Shown here piece after piece: positions 33,292-40,031 of a stretch of 64,000 nt of DNA. The position numbers were made by a program, and so were the translations under genes. Numbering within the stretch: the stretch's first letter is position 1; each line of letters opens with the position of its first letter. The notes beneath the pieces were generated by a model that made no database searches, was not told the DNA's origin, and saw only the letters and a list, made by a program, of their open reading frames with translations. Location: assembly GCA_033344875.1 (NCBI GenBank), contig JAWPMO010000001.1, positions 2,691,595 to 2,755,594 of the forward strand, in the 5' to 3' direction. Origin of the DNA: Ilumatobacteraceae bacterium (GTDB lineage Bacteria > Actinomycetota > Acidimicrobiia > Acidimicrobiales > Ilumatobacteraceae).

Positions 33292-33852
33292 TCAGTCGTC
33301 GTGTTGGGTGATGGTGACGGAGTTGATCACCACGTCGGTCTTCGGACGGTCGCCGCCGCCGGTCGGCACGTTCTGCATGGCGTCGAGCACATCGAGCCCC
33401 TTGACGATCTTGCCGAACAGCGAATACTGCGGCGGCAGGCCGGCACCGTTGGGGCCGGAGATCAGGAAGAACTGGCTGCCGTTGGTGTTCGGGCCGGCGT
33501 TGGCCATCGCGACCGAGCCGATCTCGTACTGACCCGGCTTGGGCAGTTCGTCCTCGAAGCGGTAGCCGGGGCCGCCGCGACCGGTACCGGTCGGGTCGCC
33601 ACCCTGGCACACGAAGCCGTTGATGATCCGGTGGATGATCACGTCGTCGTAGTAGTGGTTGAGCGCCAGGAACACGAAGTTGTTGACCGTCTTCGGGGCC
33701 TTGATCGGGTCGAGTGCGATCACCATGTCGCCCATCGACGTACTCATCACGGCGGTGTAGCGCTTGGCGGGGTCGATCCCCATCTCGGGCGGTTCGGAGA
33801 ACTGCTGCTGCTTGGGCGCGGATCCGTCGAAGGGCGGGAAAGCTGAAGCCAT
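33292..33852 (-). CDS. Peptidyl-prolyl cis-trans isomerase (cyclophilin)
   Basis: The 186-residue cyclophilin-type PPIase has TSMGDMVIALDPIKAPKTVNNFVFLA, the catalytic arginine in IIHRIINGFVCQGGDPTGTG, MANAGPNTNGSQFFL and SLFGKIVKGLDVLDAM. It speeds proline isomerisation during folding. There is no signal peptide, so it is cytoplasmic; the N-terminal 40 residues are a flexible Pro/Gln-rich extension. ATG 33852 is supported by a -10 box 7 bases upstream. The 166-bp tandem repeats begin right after its stop. Confidence 0.92.
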   Translation of the reverse strand: MASAFPPFDGSAPKQQQFSEPPEMGIDPAKRYTAVMSTSMGDMVIALDPIKAPKTVNNFVFLALNHYYDDVIIHRIINGFVCQGGDPTGTGRGGPGYRFEDELPKPGQYEIGSVAMANAGPNTNGSQFFLISGPNGAGLPPQYSLFGKIVKGLDVLDAMQNVPTGGGDRPKTDVVINSVTITQHDD

Positions 33853-33859
33853 GCGAGCC

Positions 33860-33865
33860 ACCCTA
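33860..33865 (-). promoter_or_regulatory. -10 box of a predicted leaderless transcript (cyclophilin)
   Basis: On the minus strand TAGGGT lies 7 bases before the ATG at 33852. Confidence 0.5.
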
Positions 33866-33903
33866 CCGAGGTACGCCCGACTCACCCGCCGAACCGGGTC
33901 GAC

Positions 33904-34695
33904 TCAGGGGTTGGTCGCGGTCACCGCCCACGCGCGTGCGGTCAGCCGCTCCGTTCGTCCGTGCAGGGTCACCGCCAACGCCCCGCGCAGCCGCTCGCAA
34001 GCCTCCGGTTCGAGACCGGCGAGATAGCCGGGCGCCGGGCCGGCCCCGAGCGTGAACGGGTGCCAGAAGGCGTCGAAGTCGACGAAGGGTGTCGCGATCT
34101 CGATCGGGCGCACGGTGACGTCGGCGAACCCGGCAGCGATCACGTCGCCGGCGAGCCCGGTGTCGGTGCAGAACGGGAAGCGAGCGGCCTCGTCGAGCGC
34201 GCCCGCAGCCGGGTCGAGGACCGACGCATGCCTCCAGAACTCGTCGATGAACCCCACCCCGCCACCCGGGTAGTCCCACACGTAGAACGCCAGCGTGCCG
34301 CCGGGTCGACAGACACGCCGGAACTCGGCGAGCGCCGCCGGTCGATCGGGCACGAAGTTGTACGCCAGCGCGGAGGCCACGACGTCGACCGAATCGGGGC
34401 CGAGCGGCAGGGCATCGGCGGTACCGACCTCGAACCGCGCCGCGGTCACGGTCGCGGCCGCTGCAGCGACGAAATCGGCCGACGGGTCGACGCCCGTCAC
34501 CGCGAGCGGCGAGCAGGCGGCGGCGATCCGCGCAGCCAGGGCACCGGTTCCGCAGCCGACGTCGACCCATTCGAGGTCGGGCGCCGGTGCCAGTTCGTCG
34601 AGGAACCGGGCGGCGACGGCTCGGCTCCAGCGGCCCATGTACTCGTCGTAGCTGTGGCCCAGGCTCCAGGTGTCGTGGTCGCTGGACTTCGCCAT
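33904..34695 (-). CDS. Class I SAM-dependent methyltransferase
   Basis: The 263-residue protein has the Rossmann methyltransferase motifs: VDVGCGTGALAARI (motif I, residues about 44-57), an acidic strand 2 end (TGVDPSADFV), ADALPLGPDSVDVVASALAYNF (motif II area) and the post-motif RVCRPGGTLAFYVWDYPGG. It transfers a methyl group from S-adenosylmethionine; the acceptor is unknown and may be a quinone- or lipid-like small molecule. A ribosome site GGAGCAGGG precedes ATG 34695. Confidence 0.87.
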   Translation of the reverse strand: MAKSSDHDTWSLGHSYDEYMGRWSRAVAARFLDELAPAPDLEWVDVGCGTGALAARIAAACSPLAVTGVDPSADFVAAAAATVTAARFEVGTADALPLGPDSVDVVASALAYNFVPDRPAALAEFRRVCRPGGTLAFYVWDYPGGGVGFIDEFWRHASVLDPAAGALDEAARFPFCTDTGLAGDVIAAGFADVTVRPIEIATPFVDFDAFWHPFTLGAGPAPGYLAGLEPEACERLRGALAVTLHGRTERLTARAWAVTATNP

Positions 34696-34846
34696 CCCTG
34701 CTCCGATCGGTCGAGCCACCGTATCCCGTTCGTGCGGAGCGCCCGGACGGTGCCGGCCGGGGCGCCGAACGGCGCGGTCCGCCGAGCGACGTGCCGATCG
34801 ATCGGTGCGGTCGTTCGGTGCCGGTCGCTCGACAGAGCGGGCGGCG

Positions 34847-34888
34847 GTCAGTCGGTGACGGTCAGTCGGTGACGGTCAGTCGGTCACG
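34847..34888. repeat. 14-bp tandem repeat (three copies)
   Basis: A 14-bp unit (GTCAGTCGGTGACG) occurs at 34847 and 34861, and with one change at 34875. The third copy includes the stop codon and last codons of the DUF427 gene, so the repeat may have arisen from the gene's 3' end. Confidence 0.7.
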
Positions 34889-35160
34889 GTGACGGCCGGG
34901 TAGAACGCGACGTGGTCCTCGATGTTGCTCGCTGCGTCCATCGGCGCCGGGTAGTACCAGGCGGCGTTCGTGCTGCGCTCACCGTCGACGACGACGTCGT
35001 AGTAGGCGGCGTCACCCTTCCACGGGCAGTGGGTGGAGTGATCGGTCGGTTCGAGCACTCCGTCGACCACGGACGACGGCGGGAAGTAGTGGTTGCCCTC
35101 GACCATCACGGTGTCGTCGGAGCGGGCGATGACGGTGCCATTGAAGGTTGCGGTTGCCAT
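34876..35160 (-). CDS. DUF427-family protein
   Basis: This 94-residue protein matches DUF427: NGTVIARSDDTVMVEGNHYFPPSSV near the N-terminus, then the family's STHCPWKGDAAYYDVVVDG and NAAWYYPAP with conserved Cys and Trp. It is a small all-beta protein with no proven role. It is probably the first gene or a single-gene unit on the minus strand, and its stop lies in a 14-bp tandem repeat. Confidence 0.85.
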   Translation of the reverse strand: MATATFNGTVIARSDDTVMVEGNHYFPPSSVVDGVLEPTDHSTHCPWKGDAAYYDVVVDGERSTNAAWYYPAPMDAASNIEDHVAFYPAVTVTD

Positions 35161-35250
35161 ACGGGGAACAACCCCGACACCGCAGCCCTTGTTCCGCCAT
35201 CGCCCGTCGCCGGCGACGGACGACGGGCGATGGGCAACGGGCGATGCGGG

Positions 35251-35634
35251 TCAGGCCGTCGCCATCTTGGTGGCGATGTGGTCGATCACCGTCGAATGCT
35301 CGGTCTGATGACTGAACATCGCGAGTTCGGCGTCGGCTTCCACCCGCACGCTGTGACCGGGCGGCCAGTAGAAGAGATCGCCCGCCGAACAGCGCTCGTC
35401 GGTGCCGTCGCGATAGGTCACGACCACCTCGCCGGCGACCATGTAGCCCCAGTGCGGAGAGTGGCAGCTGTCGTGCTCGAGACCTTCGAGCAGTGGCGCC
35501 AGGTCGGCACCCGCACCCATGGTGAAGTACTCGGCGGCGAGTTCGGCGTTGGCCGTTCCGAACTGGCCCTGGTGCTGTGCCTTGGCGCCTGGCGCATCGA
35601 TCCTGGTCGGGATCTCGTGCTGGGACATGTGCAT
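35251..35634 (-). CDS. Cupin-domain protein
   Basis: The 127-residue single-domain cupin shows HSPHWGYMVAGEVVVTY with metal-ligand histidines and GDLFYWPPGHSVRVEADAEL in the second cupin motif. Such proteins are small dioxygenase-like or binding proteins; the substrate is unknown. ATG 35634 is chosen (35628 is a second possibility). The same frame continues upstream through a decamer repeat, reading as Asn/Thr/Gln/Pro repeats, but that is most likely untranslated leader. Confidence 0.75.
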   Translation of the reverse strand: MHMSQHEIPTRIDAPGAKAQHQGQFGTANAELAAEYFTMGAGADLAPLLEGLEHDSCHSPHWGYMVAGEVVVTYRDGTDERCSAGDLFYWPPGHSVRVEADAELAMFSHQTEHSTVIDHIATKMATA

Positions 35635-35647
35635 GGTGTGCTCCGTG

Positions 35648-35748
35648 GTGGTTGGTGTTGGTTGGTGGTGGTTGGTGTTGGTTGGTGTTGGTTGGTGTTG
35701 GTTGGTGTTGGTTGGTGTTGGTTGGTGTTGGTTGGTGTTGGTTGGTGG
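35648..35748. repeat. 10-bp tandem repeat in the cupin leader
   Basis: About ten consecutive copies of the decamer GTTGGTGTTG (CAACACCAAC on the minus strand) fill 35648-35748, with degenerate copies to about 35770. Seven copies in a row are perfect. The array ends only 14 bases from the cupin's start codon, on the upstream side. The strand bias is complete: G and T on one strand, A and C on the other. Confidence 0.9.
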
Positions 35749-35837
35749 CTGGTGGTTGGTGTTGGTTGCTGGTGCGTGCCGGTGGGCCCGCGGCTCGGAT
35801 CGTCCCGACGTCGAATCGCTCGCGGTGACGAGGTCGG

Positions 35838-36395
35838 TCAGACCGAGCGACCGCTGAACGCAACCAGGCGTTCGAGCGGCGTGGCCGAGACGGGCGCCTC
35901 GGTCGTCTGCTTGAACGTGTCGCCGTCGCGCATCTCGTCGGTCAGGGCGCCACGGGCGAACTCGTCGACCGCATCGACGACTGCCGGCGGCAACTCGTAC
36001 GTGAGCCCGGTGCCCCTGGCGAGGTCCCATCCGTGTGCGGTGCCGTCGAACGCGACGAAGCGGGCGAACGACCCGCCGGGCATCTCACCCATCGGTGTGG
36101 CGATCGTGCGGTCCATCGCGCCGGGCGACCGCACCGATTCGAGGAGATCGCCCATCGCCGCACCGAACTCGGCGGCGGGAACCCGGCCGTACACGGGCGG
36201 CGCCGAGATCTCGGGTGCTTCCTCGCCCCGGAACCAGTACGCGAACGTGCCGCCGAGCACCATCATGTGATCGAGCACGTCATGGACGGTGAACTTGTCG
36301 CAGGGCGTCGGGTTGGCGAGCTGGGACGGGTCGATGTGATCGACGAGTTCGGTCAGTGTCGGGATGATGTGTTCGAGCTGTTCGATGGGTTGCAT
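35838..36395 (-). CDS. TIGR03086-family DinB-like putative metal-binding protein
   Basis: This 185-residue protein is a second member of the mycothiol-isomerase/DinB-like superfamily (TIGR03086 type). Typical segments are LANPTPCDKFTVHDVLDHMMVLGG near residue 30, with the metal-site His, and AFDGTAHGWDLARGTG at about 130, with a further His. It is probably a metal-dependent enzyme or thiol-binding protein, substrate unknown. ATG 36395 was chosen; 36470 would add non-family residues. It is divergent from the TPR-protein gene and a dyad lies between them. Confidence 0.83.
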   Translation of the reverse strand: MQPIEQLEHIIPTLTELVDHIDPSQLANPTPCDKFTVHDVLDHMMVLGGTFAYWFRGEEAPEISAPPVYGRVPAAEFGAAMGDLLESVRSPGAMDRTIATPMGEMPGGSFARFVAFDGTAHGWDLARGTGLTYELPPAVVDAVDEFARGALTDEMRDGDTFKQTTEAPVSATPLERLVAFSGRSV

Positions 36396-36463
36396 GCGTG
36401 TGCCTTTCGTACGACCGTTGCCGGCGGGTGGCGCCCCGAGAACCGGTGCGCTGACGAGAAGGC

Positions 36464-36480
36464 GTGACAATCGGTGTCAC
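36464..36480. promoter_or_regulatory. Dyad between TIGR03086 and TPR-protein genes
   Basis: GTGACA (36464-36469), 5 bases, then TGTCAC (36475-36480) form a perfect dyad. It touches a CACAAT hexamer (36478-36483) that is 5 bases before ATG 36489, so a protein bound here would cover the plus-strand promoter. Confidence 0.5.
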
Positions 36481-36488
36481 AATGCGAC

Positions 36489-38570
36489 ATGAGTGACATC
36501 TCGGCGGCGCGTGAGGCGGTCGACCGAGGTGCGTGGCGCGACGCGCTCGATCTGCTCGACTCGGCCGGCGACCGGTCCGGTGACGCACCAGGCCTGGAGG
36601 TCCGGGCCATGGCCCACTACGGCGACGGCGACTTCGAGGCGTCGATCTCCGCGTGGGAGGAGCTGCACGAACTGCTGCTCGAACGAGGGGATCGGCCCGA
36701 GGCGGCGCGAGCCGCCGCGATGATCGCCATGTTCGTCATGATGGACACCGGCTTGATGGCAGCGGTGCGGGCGTGGGTGCGGCGCGCCGAGCGGGCGCTC
36801 ACCGGTCTCGGCGAGGCGCCGGCGCACGCCATCATCAGCGTCGTCCTCGCCTACGAACGCTTCATGTGCGGCGACATGACGGCCGCCCGGTCACACGCTG
36901 CACGGGCGATCGAGCTGGGCACCAGGCTGGAGATGCCGTCGATGGTGCTGATCGGCCGGGTCTGCTCGGCGCGGGTCACCATCCTCGAAGGTGAGGTCGG
37001 CGACGGGCTCGACCAGCTCGACGAGATCGCGATCGATCTGCTGTCCGGTGCGGTCGACCCGCTGACGACGGGGATCATGTACTGCGAGCTGATCTGCGCG
37101 GCCCAAGGGCTGGCGTTGCACGACCGCGCCGCCGAGTGGACGGAGGTCATGCACCTCTGGCGGCACGGCGGGGGGATCGGCGCGATCGGCGGCCGGTGTC
37201 GGGTCCACCGGGCCGAGATCCTCCGGATGTCCGGGCCGTGCGACGCGGCCGAAGCCGAGGCGCTCGGTGCCTGTGACGAGCTTCGACCGTGGATGCGTCG
37301 CGAGTTCGGGTGGCCGTTGGTCGAGCTCGGCAACATCCGTCTTCGGCGCGGCGACCTGGTCGGTGCCGAAGAGGCGTTCCTGGGCGCACACGAACATGCG
37401 TGGTCGCCGCACCCCGGGCTCGCCCTGGTGCGGCTGGCCCAGGGCGAGGTCGAGACCGCGACGAAGATGATCGCCGATGCGATCGAGCACCCGTTCGACA
37501 TCCCGTCGAAGGAGCGTCCTCCGTTCGGCGATCTCCGACTGGCCCCGCTCCTCGATGCTCAGGCCGAGATCGCGACCGCGGCCGGCGACGCCGAGTCGAC
37601 ACGTCGGGCGGCCGATGCGTTGCGGGCGATCGCGGCGTCGTATCCGAGTCGGTCGTTGGCCGCCTCGGCCGTGCTCGCCGACGCCAGGGCGAAGATGCTC
37701 GAAGGCGACCTCGACGGCGCCGTTCACGACGCGACGTCGGCGATCGCGGCCTGGGCTGACGTCGGCGCTCCGTTCGAGGGAGCCCAGGCGCGCATGGTGC
37801 TCGCCGAGGCACGCGAGCGATCGGACCACCTCGACGGGGCGCGGCTCGAGTGGCAGGCCGCGGCGACGGCGTTCGAGGCATTCGGAGCGGCCCGGTGGGC
37901 CGAGCAGGCCACGAGCCGGTTGGCGGGTGCGTCCGGCCATCCGTCGACGCGGCGTTCGACCGCCACGCCCGTCGCTGTCTTCCGCTGCGACGGCAACATC
38001 CGTCAGGTCTGCTTCGGTGATCTGACGATTCACATGCGCGACCTCCAGGGGTTTCGCTACATCGAGCGGATGCTGGCGGATCCGGGTCGCGAGTTCCACG
38101 TGCTCGACCTCGTCGCCGTCGAACACGGCTCGATCCGCACGGATCGGTCGGGACGGCCTGCAGGTGCCGGCGATCGCGAGGCGACGCCGGGGACGGCGGG
38201 CTCGGGGCTCCCGGCGATCGACGACGCAGCCCGCGCCGCCTACCGACGCCGCCTCCTCGACGTCGACGACGACATCGAGGAGGCCACGCGGCTCAACGAT
38301 CTCGGTCGACTCGAGCTGGCGCAGCGGGACCGCGAGTATCTCATCGCCGAGCTCTCCCGGGCGGTGGGGCTCGCCGGCCGACGGCGAGTGCTCGGCAGCG
38401 ACGCCGAGCGTGCACGCACCGCAGCGACCCGGTCGATCCGGTATGCGCTGAAGCGCCTGGCCGAACACCATCCCGCGGTGGCGGCGCATCTCGAACAGAG
38501 CGTGCAGACCGGGACGTACTGCGTGCACACCCCCGATCCCCTGGCACCGATCACCTGGCAACTCGAGTAG
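36489..38570 (+). CDS. TPR-repeat protein with actinobacterial regulator-type C-terminal domain
   Basis: The 693-residue protein is mainly a TPR-like superhelix (residues about 1-480). From about residue 490 it has a C-terminal domain: a beta-rich segment (FGDLTIHMRDLQGFRYIERML and a linker), then a helical part with AYRRRLLDVDDDIEEATRLND and RSIRYALKRLAEHHPAVAAHLE, ending TGTYCVHTPDP. This C-terminal unit is usually found at the end of large actinobacterial ATPase/TPR signalling proteins, but here no ATPase, cyclase or DNA-binding domain is attached. A regulatory or scaffolding role is likely. ATG 36489 follows a -10-like hexamer; GTG 36474 is less likely. Confidence 0.7.
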   Translation: MSDISAAREAVDRGAWRDALDLLDSAGDRSGDAPGLEVRAMAHYGDGDFEASISAWEELHELLLERGDRPEAARAAAMIAMFVMMDTGLMAAVRAWVRRAERALTGLGEAPAHAIISVVLAYERFMCGDMTAARSHAARAIELGTRLEMPSMVLIGRVCSARVTILEGEVGDGLDQLDEIAIDLLSGAVDPLTTGIMYCELICAAQGLALHDRAAEWTEVMHLWRHGGGIGAIGGRCRVHRAEILRMSGPCDAAEAEALGACDELRPWMRREFGWPLVELGNIRLRRGDLVGAEEAFLGAHEHAWSPHPGLALVRLAQGEVETATKMIADAIEHPFDIPSKERPPFGDLRLAPLLDAQAEIATAAGDAESTRRAADALRAIAASYPSRSLAASAVLADARAKMLEGDLDGAVHDATSAIAAWADVGAPFEGAQARMVLAEARERSDHLDGARLEWQAAATAFEAFGAARWAEQATSRLAGASGHPSTRRSTATPVAVFRCDGNIRQVCFGDLTIHMRDLQGFRYIERMLADPGREFHVLDLVAVEHGSIRTDRSGRPAGAGDREATPGTAGSGLPAIDDAARAAYRRRLLDVDDDIEEATRLNDLGRLELAQRDREYLIAELSRAVGLAGRRRVLGSDAERARTAATRSIRYALKRLAEHHPAVAAHLEQSVQTGTYCVHTPDPLAPITWQLE

Positions 38571-38655
38571 CGCTCGACGCCATCTCCCGGTCGCCGGCGA
38601 CGGGCCCTGGCCTCGCATCGCCGGGTCTGCCACACCCTCACGTCAGACTGCTCCC

Positions 38656-40002
38656 ATGGCCAAGGTGAAGATCGAACACGTGTGCACCGACTGCGGCGCC
38701 TCGCATCCGAAGTGGGCAGGGCAGTGCACGTCGTGCGGGCAGTGGAACACGCTGGTCGAAGAGGTCGCGCTCCCCTCCGACGCCGTACCGCTGGCGCCAA
38801 CCAGCGCGACCCCGATGTTGATCGGCGACATCGACCCCAAGGCCAGCACGCCGCGCACCACCGCGATCGGTGAGCTCGACCGGGTGCTCGGCGGCGGCCT
38901 GGTCCCGGGTTCGGTCACGCTGCTCGGCGGCGAGCCCGGCATCGGCAAGAGCACGATCCTGCTCCAGTTGCTCGCCGGCTGGACGGGTCAGTCGCTGTAC
39001 GTCACGGCCGAAGAGAGCGCCCAACAGGTGCGTCTCCGCGCCGAGCGGCTCGATGCGGTTCGCCCCAACCTGTGGCTGTTCGCGGAGACGGCGCTGCCCC
39101 ACATCATCGCCGCGATCGACGACGTCAAGCCCGACTTCGTCGTGATCGACTCGATCCAGACGGTGCACGACCCGGCGATCGGCTCGGCACCCGGCTCGGT
39201 CACCCAGGTGCGCGGGTGTGCGCAGCAGCTCGTCAACATCGCCAAGCTCCGCAACATCCCGGTCATCCTCGTCGGTCACGTCACCAAAGAAGGTTCGCTC
39301 GCCGGCCCGCGGGTGCTCGAACACATCGTCGACACGGTGCTGTCGTTCGAGGGCGAGCGCCACCATGCGCTCCGGCTACTTCGGGCCACCAAACACCGGT
39401 TCGGGCCCACCAGCGAACTCGGTCTGTTCGAGATGGCGGGCGTCGGGCTCGTCGGCGTGCCCGACCCGAGCCAGCTGTTCCTCGGCGACCGCCGCACCGG
39501 CGTGCCCGGGTCGGCGATCGCCCCCACGATGGAGGGCCACCGGCCGATCGTCGTCGAGGTGCAGGCGCTCACCACCCCTGCCCCACCCAACGTGCCCGCA
39601 CGCCGGACCGCGCTCGGCATCGACGGCAACCGCCTGGCGCTCCTGCTGGCGGTGCTCCAGCAGCGGGCCCGGGTCGCCGTGCAGCAGCAAGACGTGTACG
39701 CGTCCACGGTCGGCGGCGTCCGGCTCGTCGAACCGGGGCTCGATCTGGCGGTGTGCCTGGCGATCGCGAGTGCGATCACCGACCGGCCGATCCCGTCCGA
39801 CATGGTCGCGTTCGGCGAGGTCGGGCTCGGCGGTGAGCTCCGTCAGGTCGCCCACACACCGCGCCGGCTGAGCGAGGCGTCGCGCCTCGGGTTCACGCGG
39901 GCGATCGCGCCGAAGAACTCGCCGGCCCCCGACAGCGGCTCGATCCGCCTCGTCCGGGTCGGCACCCTGCCCGAAGCCCTCGCCGCTGCCGGGCTCACGT
40001 AG
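38656..40002 (+). CDS. radA: DNA repair protein RadA
   Basis: The 448-residue protein has all RadA parts: an N-terminal zinc finger (C10, C13, C24, C27), a RecA-like ATPase with Walker A GEPGIGKST (residues about 92-100), the RadA motif at 246-250, and a C-terminal Lon-like domain (about 320-448). It promotes branch migration in recombination. The RadA motif reads KHRFG instead of the usual KNRFG. A CAGACT hexamer 6 bases before ATG 38656 is the likely -10 box. radA is often next to disA; here a minus-strand lipoprotein gene lies between them. Confidence 0.95.
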   Translation: MAKVKIEHVCTDCGASHPKWAGQCTSCGQWNTLVEEVALPSDAVPLAPTSATPMLIGDIDPKASTPRTTAIGELDRVLGGGLVPGSVTLLGGEPGIGKSTILLQLLAGWTGQSLYVTAEESAQQVRLRAERLDAVRPNLWLFAETALPHIIAAIDDVKPDFVVIDSIQTVHDPAIGSAPGSVTQVRGCAQQLVNIAKLRNIPVILVGHVTKEGSLAGPRVLEHIVDTVLSFEGERHHALRLLRATKHRFGPTSELGLFEMAGVGLVGVPDPSQLFLGDRRTGVPGSAIAPTMEGHRPIVVEVQALTTPAPPNVPARRTALGIDGNRLALLLAVLQQRARVAVQQQDVYASTVGGVRLVEPGLDLAVCLAIASAITDRPIPSDMVAFGEVGLGGELRQVAHTPRRLSEASRLGFTRAIAPKNSPAPDSGSIRLVRVGTLPEALAAAGLT

Positions 40003-40031
40003 CCCGAGCCACCGCACGAACGAAGCGGCGA

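Noticed and set aside
35635-36030. N-terminal extension of the cupin protein through the decamer repeat (Asn/Thr/Gln/Pro repeats)
   Set aside because: ATG 35634 gives a complete cupin; the upstream part is repeat-derived and also overlaps the TIGR03086 gene. Kept only as an alternative in the decamer finding.
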